From the NCBI RefSeq assembly GCF_003416895.1, contig NZ_QVIO01000003.1, positions 496,001 through 560,000 on the forward strand: a stretch of 64,000 nt of DNA. The letters run 5' to 3'. A program made the position numbers and the translations under genes. This DNA comes from Duganella sp. BJB476. GTDB lineage: Bacteria; Pseudomonadota; Gammaproteobacteria; Burkholderiales; Burkholderiaceae_D. Below, piece after piece: positions 25,723 to 35,474 of this stretch. Positions within the stretch are counted from its first letter, which is position 1. Every line of letters starts with the position of its first letter. The notes beneath the pieces were generated by a model. It did not search any database. It saw only the letters and a list, made by a program, of their open reading frames with translations, and was not told where the DNA came from.

Positions 25723-26567
25723 TACACCCGATGCCCGATCCGATCGCCCTGCAACTGGGGCCGGTGGCGATCCACTGGTACGGATTGATGTACGTCCTCG
25801 CCTTCGCCATGTTCATCACGCTGGGCCGCGTGCGCATCAAGCAGCCGCACATCGCCGCGCAAGGGTGGCGCAAGGAAGACCTGGACGACATGCTGTTCTA
25901 CGGCATGCTGGGCGTGGTGATCGGCGGTCGCATGGGCGAGGTGCTGTTCTACCGCCCCGGCTTTTTCTTCGCCAATCCGATCGAGATCTTCAAGGTCTGG
26001 CACGGCGGCATGTCCTTCCACGGCGGCTTCCTCGGCGTGCTGATCGCGATGGCCGTGTGGGCGCGCAAGAGCGGCCGCAATCTGCTGGACGTGTACGACT
26101 TCATCGCGCCGCTGGTGCCGCTGGGTTATGCCGCCGGCCGCCTGGGTAATTTCATCAACGCCGAACTGCCGGGCCGCGTGGTCAGCGATCAATCGCTGCC
26201 GTGGGCGATGCTGTGGCCGGACACGAACTATCCGCTGTCGCCAAATCCCGTGTTCCTGCAAGGGCTGCGCCATCCGTCGCCGCTCTATCAGTTGCTGATC
26301 GACGGCCTGGTGGTATTCGTCATCCTGTGGCTGTACTCGCGCAAGGAGCGTCCGCGCCTGGCGGTCGGTGCGACGTACACGCTGCTGTACGGCTGCGCGC
26401 GATTCTTCACCGAATACTTCCGCACGCCGGACTGGGAAACCACCTTCCTCGGCATGCCGATCACGTCCGGCCAGGTGCTGTCGCTGCCGATGATTGTCGG
26501 CGCACTGGCGATGCTGGTGTGGGCCTACACGGTCCAACAGAAAGGCCGCGCACCAGTCTTACGCTAA
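25716..26567 (+). CDS. lgt: prolipoprotein diacylglyceryl transferase
   Basis: Inner-membrane enzyme that attaches diacylglycerol from phosphatidylglycerol to the lipobox cysteine, the first step of lipoprotein maturation. 283 residues with about seven helices. Family motifs: WHGGMSFHGGFLG, the Lgt signature GRLGNFINAELPGR with the essential Arg and Asn, and YGCARFFTEYFRTPD near the end. It overlaps the preceding LysR gene by 7 bases and its stop overlaps the convergent TauE gene stop. Confidence 0.96.
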   Translation: MLIHPMPDPIALQLGPVAIHWYGLMYVLAFAMFITLGRVRIKQPHIAAQGWRKEDLDDMLFYGMLGVVIGGRMGEVLFYRPGFFFANPIEIFKVWHGGMSFHGGFLGVLIAMAVWARKSGRNLLDVYDFIAPLVPLGYAAGRLGNFINAELPGRVVSDQSLPWAMLWPDTNYPLSPNPVFLQGLRHPSPLYQLLIDGLVVFVILWLYSRKERPRLAVGATYTLLYGCARFFTEYFRTPDWETTFLGMPITSGQVLSLPMIVGALAMLVWAYTVQQKGRAPVLR

Positions 26568-27376
26568 GGCCTTGCGCAGCATGTAGGCGGCCAGGCCGTA
26601 GAGCACCACCGCGAAGATTTTCTTGAGGGTCTGCACCGGCAGCTTGTGTGCGGTGCGCGCGCCCAGCGGCGCCAGTGTTACGCTGGCCGCCGCGATCACC
26701 AGCAACGCCGGCAGGTAGATGAAGCCCAGCGAGTATTCAGGCAGGTCCGGCGTGCCCCAGCCATAGTAGATATTCGACAGCGTGCCCGCCAGCGCGATCG
26801 GAAAGCCCAGCGCCGCGCTGGTCGCCACCGCGTTCTGCATCCTGACGTTACACCAGGTCATGAACGGAATCGACAGGAAGCCGCCGCCCGCGCCCAGCAA
26901 GCCCGCCACCAGGCCGATCACACCGCCGGCGCCGAACATGGCCGCGTTCCCCGGCAGGCCGCGCTGCGCAACGCCTTCCACGACTACCGTTTTTTTACCG
27001 AACAGTATCTGCGTAGCGGAGAAGCCCAGGAACACGCAGAACAAAATCGCCTGACCCGCAGGACTCATTTGCTTGGCGATCCAGGGCCCGCACCAGGCTC
27101 CGAGCAATATGCCCGGCGACAGCAGCAGCGCCACGCGCCACAACACCGCACCATGCAGGTGGTGCGCGCGCACCGACGACATCGACGTGAACAGGATCAC
27201 GCCCAGCGATGTCGCCACCGCCATATGTATGTTCACGCTGTCGGCAAAACCCTTGGCGCTGAAGATCATCGTGATGAACGGCACCAGTATCATGCCGCCG
27301 CCTATGCCCAGCAGCCCCGCCAGGAAGCCACCCACGGCGCCCATCAGCAGCAGGACCAGTACCAGGCCGATATCCA

Positions 27377-27377
<1 letters not shown>
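26559..27377 (-). CDS. TauE/SafE family sulfite/organic acid exporter
   Basis: 272 residues with about eight membrane helices in two repeats. Each repeat begins with the family's glycine-rich motif: GGFLAGLLGIGGGMILVPFI at the N-terminus and GLVAGLLGAGGGFLSIPF in the second half. Transports sulfur compounds or organic anions in studied members; substrate unknown here. The ATG at 27377 shares its first base with the last base region of the EVE gene stop (TGATG), so it is coupled to that gene. Its stop overlaps the lgt stop by 9 bases, tail to tail. Confidence 0.88.
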
Positions 27378-27844
<467 letters not shown>

Positions 27845-27873
27845 GGGTGGCTCCCAATAAAAACGTCCAGACG

Positions 27874-27912
27874 AAAAAAAGCGGCTGCGCACTCACATGC
27901 TTGCAACCGCTT
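27874..27912 (-). terminator. intrinsic terminator downstream of 6S RNA
   Basis: On the minus strand AGCGGTTGC pairs with GCAGCCGCT (one G-U pair) and is followed by TTTTTTT. It stands about 10 bases past the predicted 3' end of 6S RNA and just before the EVE gene. Confidence 0.8.
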
Positions 27913-27919
27913 CTTAGGA

Positions 27920-28100
27920 TAAGGCCCCGCCTGTGCCGTCTTTGCCGGCATCCCGAACCAAACGGTTCAAGGTGGTCACAGTTAGTTCAATTTCGGGTTC
28001 ATCGGACTAGCGACGCTCACGCCCATCGAACAAAATTCCGCAACCGGTGCACATAAATGGTTCAAGGAATATATGGCAATCGCGAACACCGCAGGGTGAA
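27920..28100 (-). ncRNA. ssrS: 6S RNA
   Basis: Regulatory RNA that mimics an open promoter and sequesters sigma70 RNA polymerase in stationary phase. On the minus strand the gap after zapA holds the 6S hallmark CACCTTGAACC followed by GGTTCGGG (E. coli has CACCTTGAACCAAGGGTTC), and the 5' part holds GTGTTCGCG as in E. coli GATGTTCGC. The closing stem is CCCTGC-G-GTG (28097-28088) with CAC-AG-GCGGGG (27935-27925). Length about 180, as expected. Location next to zapA is the conserved gammaproteobacterial/betaproteobacterial neighbourhood. Ends are estimated to within about 10 bases. Confidence 0.88.
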
Positions 28101-28146
28101 ACGAAGTTTACTCTCTTGTCCGCCGCAAAGGAAGGATTTTAGCGAA

Positions 28147-28458
28147 TTAAAACAGGGTTTCTTGCGGCGTCAGCGCGCTATCGAGTACTTTGTGCATGGC
28201 GCTGATCTTCGTTTGCACTTCCAGTATAGACATGTCGGACAACGGTCCCACCGGCGATTTCACCGACAGGAACTCCGCCGCCATGCCCAGCGCCGCCATC
28301 ACGGCGATGCGATCATTGCCCTTGACTTTACCGCCGTCGCGTATCGCCGTCATCTTCTTGTCCAGGAAGGCCGCGGCCTCGCGCAACGCGCGCTCTTCTT
28401 CCTCCTTGACGACCAGCCGATACGGCGAACCCATGATGGTCACATCCAGCTGTATCAT
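28147..28458 (-). CDS. zapA: cell division protein ZapA
   Basis: FtsZ-ring associated protein that bundles FtsZ filaments. 103 residues: the N-terminal beta-hairpin MIQLDVTIMGSPYRLVV followed by helices (ALREAAAFLDKKM, RIAVMAALGMAAEFLSV) and a C-terminal coiled-coil-like helix. Its ATG overlaps the stop of the zapB-like gene by 4 bases. 6S RNA follows about 45 bases downstream and may be processed from the same transcript. Confidence 0.93.
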   Translation of the reverse strand: MIQLDVTIMGSPYRLVVKEEEERALREAAAFLDKKMTAIRDGGKVKGNDRIAVMAALGMAAEFLSVKSPVGPLSDMSILEVQTKISAMHKVLDSALTPQETLF

Positions 28459-28697
28459 CGTGCGTCCTCGTTTTCAGGCTGTTCTTCCTCTTCGGCGTCG
28501 CCGTCGAGCGCGGGGATTTTTTCCAGCAAAGCCTCGACGCGGCCGGCCGCCTCGCTCAACTTGCGCTGATAGCCCATGTTCTCCACCACGAGGGCGGCAT
28601 TAGCCTGACGCAATTGTGCATTTTCCCGGCGCAGCGCCTGGGTCATCTCGGCCAGCTGGTCGATTTTGTCGGATAGTTCTTGGAAATCTGAAATCAT
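28455..28697 (-). CDS. zapB-like coiled-coil protein (TIGR02449-like)
   Basis: 80 residues, almost entirely a coiled coil (LSDKIDQLAEMTQALRRENA and QLRQANAALVVENM with heptad spacing) and an acidic tail (DAEEEEQPENEDA). Short coiled-coil proteins upstream of zapA are placed in the TIGR02449/ZapB-like group and are thought to act at the divisome. The ATG at 28697 gives the conserved N-terminus; the longer frame to 28769 has no better start. Overlaps zapA by 4 bases. Confidence 0.8.
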   Translation of the reverse strand: MISDFQELSDKIDQLAEMTQALRRENAQLRQANAALVVENMGYQRKLSEAAGRVEALLEKIPALDGDAEEEEQPENEDAR

Positions 28698-28813
28698 CCC
28701 GCCACTATAGGCAGCGCGCGGAACGCCGTCAACCGAATCGCACGCCCGGCCCGCATATTTGGCGGGCAAGCGCGCGATTTATTTCCTCACTGTCAACGTC
28801 ACGGCAAAAATTG

Positions 28814-31657
28814 CTACTTTGCCAGCAAGCGTGGCGTAATGCTCACATAGCCCTCGATGCCGCTGGCCTGACCCGGCTCCGCCTCGACGATCACGTTGAT
28901 CTCGCGCTTGCCGACGCCGGCCGGCAGCGGCAGCTCGAACGCCGCCAGCGCGTAGCTATCCTTCTTGCCGATCAACTGGCCGTTCAGCCAAACCTCCGCC
29001 TTGCCGCGCACACCGGCGAAGCGGATTACGCCACTGCCGTCGGCCAGGTTCTTGCGCGGCGTGAAGCTGGCGCGGTACAGGTGATACTTCGCGGCGGCCG
29101 GCGCGATCATCGGCGGCGAACCCCAACCCCAGGTGTTCATGTCGAAGCTGGCCAGTTGCTGATTCGGGTCGGGACGTTCGGCGCTGTCCGGCGCGATGCG
29201 CCAGCTGCGTACGAAGGTCAGCGGCGCTTCGGCCGCCGCCACGTAGGGCTGCGCCGGAACCGCCTTGACCGGAATGCTGATCTGCGCCGGCGCCAGGCCG
29301 GGCGCGGTGGCGGTTACGCTGATCGCCTCCGTGCCGTCGTAGTTGGCCTGCACGATCAGCTGCGCCAGGCCGTTGAACAGGCGGCGCGTCGCGCCCTTCT
29401 CGTCCTCGTGCGAGTTCGGATCGCCGTTGCCATGACCGATGGAGCGGCCGCCGCCCGTCACCGCGAAGGTCACCTGCGCATCGGCCACCGGTACGGCGCG
29501 GCCTTGCGCATCCAGCGCGCGCACGGTGATCGGCATCGCATCGCGGCCGTCGCCGGCCAGCTGCGCGCGATCCGGCGCCAGCTCCAGCGCCACGGCGGCG
29601 CCGGTGGTCTCCACCGCCGTGCGCGTGACTTCCTTGCTGCCGTTGTAACCGATCGCTTCCAGCTTGCCGGGCGCGTAGGCGACGTTGAAGCTGTTCATGC
29701 GGTATGGGTCCACCTTCTGCTCGCCCAGCAGGCGGCCGTTCAGCAGCAGCCGCACGCGCTCCACGTTGGCCATCACCATCACGCGGATGTCCTTGCCCTC
29801 GCTGCCGCTCCAGTTCCAGTGCGGCGCGATGTGGATCAGCGGACGGTCCTTGATCCACTGCACCTGATGGATGTAGTAGGCATTCTTCGGGAAGCCGTTC
29901 AGGTCCATGATGCCGAACACCGAGCTGACCGAAGGCCATTCGTTCGGTGTCGGTTCGCCACGGTAATCGAAACCGGTCCAGACGAAACCGCCCGCCACAT
30001 ATGGCCGCGTGGCGATCGCCTGCCAGGCGTCGCGATGGGTGTTACCCCACTCCGCCGCATCGTCGTCGTAGCTGGCGATCAGGTTCTTTTCGTGGACGGT
30101 CTTGAACTCGCCGCGCGTCATGTAGGCGGACGTGTCTTCGGAGCTGGTGAATGGCTTGTTGGGATTGGCCTTGTGATAGCGGTCGTAATCGGGTACCTGA
30201 TAGTTGGAGCCCACCACGTCCACCGCGTGCGAGACGTTCAACGCCGTCAGGAAGCCGCCGTTCATCGCCGCCGTGACGGGACGGGTATCGTCCAGCGCTT
30301 TCACGGTCGCAGACATGCGGCGCACCATTTCGTAGCCTACCTCGGTAGCCTGCTCCGGCTCCTCGTTAAACACCGACCACAGGATCACGCCCGGATGATG
30401 GCGATCACGCTTGACCATCCACTCCAGCTGCTGCATATAATCCGGCGATGGATTGAAGTTGCGGTTCTCGTCCATGACGACAAAGCCCATGCGGTCCACC
30501 AGGTCCAGCACTTCGGCCGCCGGTGCGTTGTGCGAGAAGCGGATCGCGTTCACGCCGAGTTCCTTCAGCCGGCGCAGGCGATACTCCCATACGGAATCCG
30601 GCACCGCCACGCCGACGCCTGCATGATCCTGGTGGATGCAAACACCCTGTAGCTTCACATGCACGCCGTTGAGGAAGAAGCCCTGCGCCGCATCGAAGCG
30701 GATGGTGCGGAAACCGGTATTCAACGACACCTCGTCGAGCGGCTTGCCATCCTGCAGAACGCGCGTCGTCACGCGATACAGATTGGTCTTCTCCAGCGAC
30801 CACAATGCCGGATTGGCGACGGCCAGCGGTACCTGCACGGTGCTCGTGCCCAGCGCCGTCACGCGCGCAATGGCACTCTGACGGGCCACCTGCTTGCCGG
30901 CAGGGTCGAACACCGACACTTCCACCGTCACGCCGCTGGCCTGCTTGCCGCTATTATTCAGTGTGACCTCAACCGGTATCGTCCATTGAGTTCCTTTACC
31001 CAGACGCGGCGTCGCATGCACGCCGTCTGTCACGATATGCACAGGATCGCGCTTGACCAGCCAAGCATGGCGATACATACCCGCACCCTCGTACCACCAG
31101 CCCTCCATGGCCTCCGCATCGGCGCGGATGGCGATGGTGTTCATTGCATCGCCATAGCGCAGGTAAGGCGTAATGTCGATATAGCTGGAGTTGTAGCCGG
31201 ACCAGTTGCGGTTCACCACATTGCCGTTCACCCAAACGGTGGCGTGGGTGGCGATGGCGTCGAACTGCAATTCGAAGTGGCGGCCACGATCGGCCGCATC
31301 CACGCGCAGATAGCGCCGGTACCAGCCGATGCCGCGCGGACGGTAGCCCTGCGAGACGTTAGCGTTGGGATCGAACGGGCCTTCAACCGCCCAGTCATGC
31401 GGCAGGTCCAGGTGGCGCCAATCGGAATCGTCGTATTCGGTACCGGCCGCGCCGGCGGCATTGCCGGCCTTGGCATTGCCATAGGATTCGCCGTGACCCT
31501 TGATCGGCGGCTGGACGATATCGCCCAGGTGGAACAGCCAGCCGCGATCGAGCGACAGTCGCTCACGTCCCGGCGTTGCAGCCTGCGCGGCCACGCAGGC
31601 CGTCAGCAGAAGAACGGCGGAACACAGCCGCCGCCAGTTGAATGTGGTCGATTTCAA
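28814..31657 (-). CDS. exported GH2 family beta-galactosidase
   Basis: Retaining glycosidase releasing galactose from beta-galactosides, probably in the periplasm. 947 residues from a TTG at 31657: signal peptide (SAVLLLTACVAAQA/A), GH2 sugar-binding jelly roll (about 35-190), Ig-like domain, TIM barrel with the acid/base Glu432 in FNEEP and a probable nucleophile Glu in TSSEDTSA, then DUF4982-like and further beta domains. The longer frame begins with a GTG at 31702 that lies inside the terminator of the upstream receptor gene, whereas TTG has GGGGG 6 bases before it. It follows the TonB receptor gene on the same strand. Confidence 0.88.
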   Translation of the reverse strand: MKSTTFNWRRLCSAVLLLTACVAAQAATPGRERLSLDRGWLFHLGDIVQPPIKGHGESYGNAKAGNAAGAAGTEYDDSDWRHLDLPHDWAVEGPFDPNANVSQGYRPRGIGWYRRYLRVDAADRGRHFELQFDAIATHATVWVNGNVVNRNWSGYNSSYIDITPYLRYGDAMNTIAIRADAEAMEGWWYEGAGMYRHAWLVKRDPVHIVTDGVHATPRLGKGTQWTIPVEVTLNNSGKQASGVTVEVSVFDPAGKQVARQSAIARVTALGTSTVQVPLAVANPALWSLEKTNLYRVTTRVLQDGKPLDEVSLNTGFRTIRFDAAQGFFLNGVHVKLQGVCIHQDHAGVGVAVPDSVWEYRLRRLKELGVNAIRFSHNAPAAEVLDLVDRMGFVVMDENRNFNPSPDYMQQLEWMVKRDRHHPGVILWSVFNEEPEQATEVGYEMVRRMSATVKALDDTRPVTAAMNGGFLTALNVSHAVDVVGSNYQVPDYDRYHKANPNKPFTSSEDTSAYMTRGEFKTVHEKNLIASYDDDAAEWGNTHRDAWQAIATRPYVAGGFVWTGFDYRGEPTPNEWPSVSSVFGIMDLNGFPKNAYYIHQVQWIKDRPLIHIAPHWNWSGSEGKDIRVMVMANVERVRLLLNGRLLGEQKVDPYRMNSFNVAYAPGKLEAIGYNGSKEVTRTAVETTGAAVALELAPDRAQLAGDGRDAMPITVRALDAQGRAVPVADAQVTFAVTGGGRSIGHGNGDPNSHEDEKGATRRLFNGLAQLIVQANYDGTEAISVTATAPGLAPAQISIPVKAVPAQPYVAAAEAPLTFVRSWRIAPDSAERPDPNQQLASFDMNTWGWGSPPMIAPAAAKYHLYRASFTPRKNLADGSGVIRFAGVRGKAEVWLNGQLIGKKDSYALAAFELPLPAGVGKREINVIVEAEPGQASGIEGYVSITPRLLAK

Positions 31658-31674
31658 TCCGCGCCCCCTTAATG

Positions 31675-31710
31675 AAAAAAACGGAGCAGCGCCATCACGC
31701 ACCGCTCCGC
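31675..31710 (-). terminator. intrinsic terminator after the TonB-dependent receptor gene
   Basis: On the minus strand CGGAGC...GCTCCG (plus arms 31682-31687 and 31704-31709) closes a hairpin followed by TTTTTTT, 22 bases after the receptor stop. It lies between the receptor and the GH2 gene and excludes the longer GH2 start. Confidence 0.8.
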
Positions 31711-31731
31711 TAAAACCACGATAAAAACAGA

Positions 31732-34323
31732 TTACAGCTTGAACGACAGACCCAGATTGAAGCGGCGGCCAAACTCGGTCACTTCCTGCTGCACAGGGAT
31801 GTTCGAGCTGGTATAGACGGCCTTCTGGTTGGTCAGGTTGTCGATACCGAAGCGCAGCTGGACATTCGGCGTCAGTTGCTTGGCCAGGTTCAGCGTCACA
31901 TAGGTTTCGGCTTCGTTCTCGATCAGCTGGCCGGCGCCCCAGGTTGGATTACGCACGAAAGCACTGTGGTAGTTGGCGGAGACGCGCGCCTCGTAGCCCG
32001 CCTTCTCGTACCACAGCGTTACGCCGCCGTTGCTCTTCATCAGACCTTCGATCGGATAAGGATTCACAGTCGGCGTTTTCTCGCGGATGTTACTGGTGGT
32101 GTAAGCGTAGTTGCTGGCGATGCCCAGGCCGTCGAACGGCGCAGGCAGCGAAGTAAAGGCCTGCTGATACACCAGCTCCACGCCGCGGATGTCGCCGCCG
32201 TCGCCGTTGACCGAACGGGTAATGGTGGCTGGGCGACCGTTGATGGTGGTGGTGTCGCTGGTGATGGCGATGTAGCGCGACACCTTCTTGTAGAACGCGC
32301 CAGCCGACAGCAGCGAGCCTTTGCCGAAGTACCACTGGTAGGCCAGGTCGACCTGGTTGGCCATCATCGGCTTCAGTTCCGGATTACCTGCGCTGCCGGT
32401 GATCGGCTGGGTCGCATCCGTCACCACGTTCAGGTTACGCGAAGAACGCATCTCGTCCAGCGGCGCCCGCGACATGGCGCGCGCCACGCTGAAGCGCACC
32501 TGGCGTTCCTGTGCTTCGTCCATGTTGAAAATCAGGTTCAGGCTAGGCAGGATCTCGTTGTAGGAGGTGCCGCCTTCCACCGCCGTCGGCGCAGCGCCGT
32601 TCAGCGACTGCATGCCGTAGCCGGTCTGCGTGGTGTGCACCAGGCGCACGCCGACATTACCGCGATAGGTCTTGCCGAAAGCTTCGCCCTCCAGGTCACC
32701 CTGTACAAAGGCCGAAGTGCTGCGTTCCTTGACCTTCCAGCCGGACAGCAGGTCGTTCTGCGTCTGCGGGCGGCCGTCAGGATCGAAGGCGTCCGCGCCG
32801 AAAGCCGCCGCCGTCGAAGCACCGAAGTCCTTCAATGCGATATACGACGGGAAGCCGCTGACGTTGACCGTCTCGTAGGCCGATGCAGGAATCGCCGCCG
32901 TGGGATTGAGCTGCCAGGTGGTCTGGCGATAGCTCTTCTCACGATCGGTGGCGCGCACGCCAACCTTCAGGCGGCTGACGATGCTGCCCTCGATAGGACG
33001 CGATGCGTTCAGACTCACCGCGTTCAGCAGATCCTTGATATGGCCGTCGGTGTCGACGTACAAACTCGGCGCGCCGAAGTTGGCCGGGTTGCCGGTGTCC
33101 ATGCCGAAGTTGTAGCTCTGGTTCTCGTTACCGGTGAAGTCCCAGGTGATCGTGGTCGGGTTGTTCGAATACTGGCGCACGTCGCGCCACTGGCTGCTGC
33201 GCATTGCGTGGGACGAGGACAGATCACTCTCCACCTTCCAGTCGCCGACGTTGAACTTGCCGTTGATGCCGCTGGCGGCAACGCTGGTGTCTTGTATCCA
33301 CAAGTAGTCATTGGTGACCACGCCGACGTTCTTCAGCGTGCCGCCGGCGACATAGCCGTTGCGGATATCGAGGTTGCTGAAGTTGCCCGACTCGTAGCCA
33401 TCCCAGTTACCCAGGTCGCCGGTCCAGTGTTGCAGGCCCGGCTCGCGAATCGCGGCCTTGGCGTAGTAGCTGTCGGCGGTGATCAACGCATCGCTGGACA
33501 GCTTCCATTCGACCTTGCCCAGCAGGCTGGTACGCTTGTCCTTGCCGCGCTTGACTTCATCCTGGAAGCCCCACGGCGTCTTGTCTACCTTGCCGTCGCC
33601 GTTCAGGTCCGCCGAGTGGTCTTCATTGAAGCCCCAGTGGCGCACGTTCTTTTGCAGCGAAGGCTGGTCCTGGTAGCTGAAGGCCAGCGCCACGCCCAGC
33701 GTCTTGTTGTTGAACTGGTCGATGTAGACACCACCCAGGCGCGGCGCGGTCTTGTCCGCGCCGCCGATGTCCTTGGCCAGCGCGTAGTACAGCGCGTCCG
33801 CCTTCAACGAAACCTGGCGGCCCGAATACTTCAGCGGCGACACGGTTTGCAGATCGATGGTGGTGGCGATGCCGCCTTCGGCCAGCTCGGCATTCTGCGT
33901 CTTGTAGATGGTGGCGCCGCTCAGCGACTCCGATGGGAACTGCTCGAAACGCACGGCGCGGTTGGGCTCAGACGAAGCCAGTTCGCGGCCGTTCAGCGTG
34001 GCCCCAATGAAGCGCGGGCCCATGCCGCGCGCGACGATCTGGCTGGCGTTGCCGCGATCCAGGCCGGACGACATGCCCGGCAGGCGTGCCAGCGATTCGG
34101 CGATGGTGGTATCCGGCAGCTTGCCGATGTCTTCCGACGAGATCACTTCCACGATGCTGTTCGAAGCTTCCTTCGCGGCCAAGGCGTTGCGCACCGAGGC
34201 GCGGATGCCGGTGACGTTCACTTGTTGAATATCGGCTGCGGCTTCCTGGGCAAGCGCTTGTTGGACCAGCATAGGGGACGTGAAAAGCGTGGCGATGAGC
34301 CAGCTCATTTTTTTGTGCTTCAT
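31732..34323 (-). CDS. TonB-dependent outer-membrane receptor (carbohydrate-type)
   Basis: Energised outer-membrane transporter, here probably for galactosides or galacto-oligosaccharides. 863 residues: signal peptide (VQQALA/Q), plug domain from about 35 to 150 (SSEDIGKLPDTTIAESLARL, LARLPGMSSGLDRGNASQIV), and a 22-strand barrel ending in RFNLGLSFKL with a terminal hydrophobic residue. It resembles TIGR01782-type receptors of sugar utilisation loci. I start at 34323 because GGAG is 6 bases upstream of that ATG; the ATG two codons earlier abuts the site. Neighbours (GH2, GbpR-like regulator) support a sugar substrate. Confidence 0.9.
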   Translation of the reverse strand: MKHKKMSWLIATLFTSPMLVQQALAQEAAADIQQVNVTGIRASVRNALAAKEASNSIVEVISSEDIGKLPDTTIAESLARLPGMSSGLDRGNASQIVARGMGPRFIGATLNGRELASSEPNRAVRFEQFPSESLSGATIYKTQNAELAEGGIATTIDLQTVSPLKYSGRQVSLKADALYYALAKDIGGADKTAPRLGGVYIDQFNNKTLGVALAFSYQDQPSLQKNVRHWGFNEDHSADLNGDGKVDKTPWGFQDEVKRGKDKRTSLLGKVEWKLSSDALITADSYYAKAAIREPGLQHWTGDLGNWDGYESGNFSNLDIRNGYVAGGTLKNVGVVTNDYLWIQDTSVAASGINGKFNVGDWKVESDLSSSHAMRSSQWRDVRQYSNNPTTITWDFTGNENQSYNFGMDTGNPANFGAPSLYVDTDGHIKDLLNAVSLNASRPIEGSIVSRLKVGVRATDREKSYRQTTWQLNPTAAIPASAYETVNVSGFPSYIALKDFGASTAAAFGADAFDPDGRPQTQNDLLSGWKVKERSTSAFVQGDLEGEAFGKTYRGNVGVRLVHTTQTGYGMQSLNGAAPTAVEGGTSYNEILPSLNLIFNMDEAQERQVRFSVARAMSRAPLDEMRSSRNLNVVTDATQPITGSAGNPELKPMMANQVDLAYQWYFGKGSLLSAGAFYKKVSRYIAITSDTTTINGRPATITRSVNGDGGDIRGVELVYQQAFTSLPAPFDGLGIASNYAYTTSNIREKTPTVNPYPIEGLMKSNGGVTLWYEKAGYEARVSANYHSAFVRNPTWGAGQLIENEAETYVTLNLAKQLTPNVQLRFGIDNLTNQKAVYTSSNIPVQQEVTEFGRRFNLGLSFKL

Positions 34324-34424
34324 GTGCATCTCCAGTGTTGTTTAGTTCCGTCTCTGATTAACGACTAGGACGAATAACTGGATGCTAGCGAAACGAAAGA
34401 AGCACTTCCAATAGCTTATTGAGC

Positions 34425-34457
34425 GCGGGCCATACGAAGATCGTATATCAAGCCCGC
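34425..34457. repeat. nested inverted repeat between the GbpR-like and receptor genes
   Basis: Outer arms GCGGGC (34425-34430) and GCCCGC (34452-34457) enclose a perfect inner dyad ATACGA-AGA-TCGTAT (34432-34446). It lies 7 bases after the regulator stop and about 100 bases before the receptor start. It could end the regulator transcript (no T run) or serve as an operator for the receptor promoter. Confidence 0.5.
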
Positions 34458-34463
34458 AGAGGC

Positions 34464-35426
34464 TTAAGCAGGCCGGCGATAGTGAGGATAGATGGCGGCT
34501 GCGGCATCGCGCAGCGCGAGCAGCATCGCATCGGCACCAGGCGAGAGCTGGTGTCGTTTGCGCGTCACAATGCCGAACGAATCCATGCTGACGCCCAGAT
34601 CGAACGGCAGCACCGTCATCAGGCCTGCCTCCAGATACGGCTGCACGGCATCGGCAGGCAGCGCGACAATCATGTCATTGCTCATGAGGAGACTAGCAAC
34701 GACGGGCAAATCGAGGGTCTCGACGGTTTCGGCGGGCTGCTCCAAACCGTGCGAGAGGAACAGCGCCGTCAGGCGGTCGCGCAGGATGCTGCCGGCGGGC
34801 GGCAGTATCCAGCACTGCTCCATCAGGTCTTCCAATTTCAGATCGGTGCGTCCGGCCAGCGGATGGCCCGCGCCCGCGATCAGCAGATGCGGCTCGTCGG
34901 TCAGCGGTTCGAAATTGAGTTCATCGGCGGCCGCCGTATCGAGAATGCGGCCCACCACCAGATCCAGCTCGCCGCTGCGCAGGCGTTCCACCAGTGCTTT
35001 ACTGGTCGACATGCTGACCGAGACATGCACCCGCGAGTGGCGCGATTTCAGCAGGTTGATCGCTTTCGGCACCAGGCCGGTGGCCGGCGCCAGCACGGTG
35101 CCTATGCCCACGCGTCCGCGCAAGCCGGACAACAGCTCCATCACTTCCTGGTGTGCCGCGTCCATCTCCGCCAACGCCGCGCCGGCGCGCCGTATCAGTA
35201 CTTTCCCGTACCAGGTCGGGGCGACGCCGCGCGACAGGCGCTCGAACAACTGAACGCCGAGCGCGTGTTCAAGCTCGCCCAATAATTTGGACGCACCGGG
35301 TTGGGTCAGGTTGGCGGCTTGCGCTGCATGCGCAATCGATCCGTGCCGGCCCAATTCGACCAACAACACCAAATGGCGGGTTTTCAGGTGGGAGCGGACG
35401 AAGCGGTCGGAGCTTGAATCGGTCAT
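34464..35426 (-). CDS. LysR family regulator, GbpR-like (galactose-responsive)
   Basis: 320 residues. Winged helix at about 15-75 (RHLVLLVELGRHGSIAHAAQ, NLTQPGASKLLGELEHALGV) and a PBP2 domain (GRVGIGTVLAPATGLVPKAI). It closely resembles GbpR of Azospirillum/Agrobacterium, which regulates a periplasmic galactose-binding protein in response to sugars such as galactose and arabinose. All neighbours are galactose genes, so it is the likely regulator of this locus. The naming rests on family resemblance, not on an alignment I could run. Confidence 0.82.
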   Translation of the reverse strand: MTDSSSDRFVRSHLKTRHLVLLVELGRHGSIAHAAQAANLTQPGASKLLGELEHALGVQLFERLSRGVAPTWYGKVLIRRAGAALAEMDAAHQEVMELLSGLRGRVGIGTVLAPATGLVPKAINLLKSRHSRVHVSVSMSTSKALVERLRSGELDLVVGRILDTAAADELNFEPLTDEPHLLIAGAGHPLAGRTDLKLEDLMEQCWILPPAGSILRDRLTALFLSHGLEQPAETVETLDLPVVASLLMSNDMIVALPADAVQPYLEAGLMTVLPFDLGVSMDSFGIVTRKRHQLSPGADAMLLALRDAAAAIYPHYRRPA

Positions 35427-35474
35427 AGGGGTGATTTTCTTGATCGCCCATCATAAGGGCGCGCCGATGCAGCG

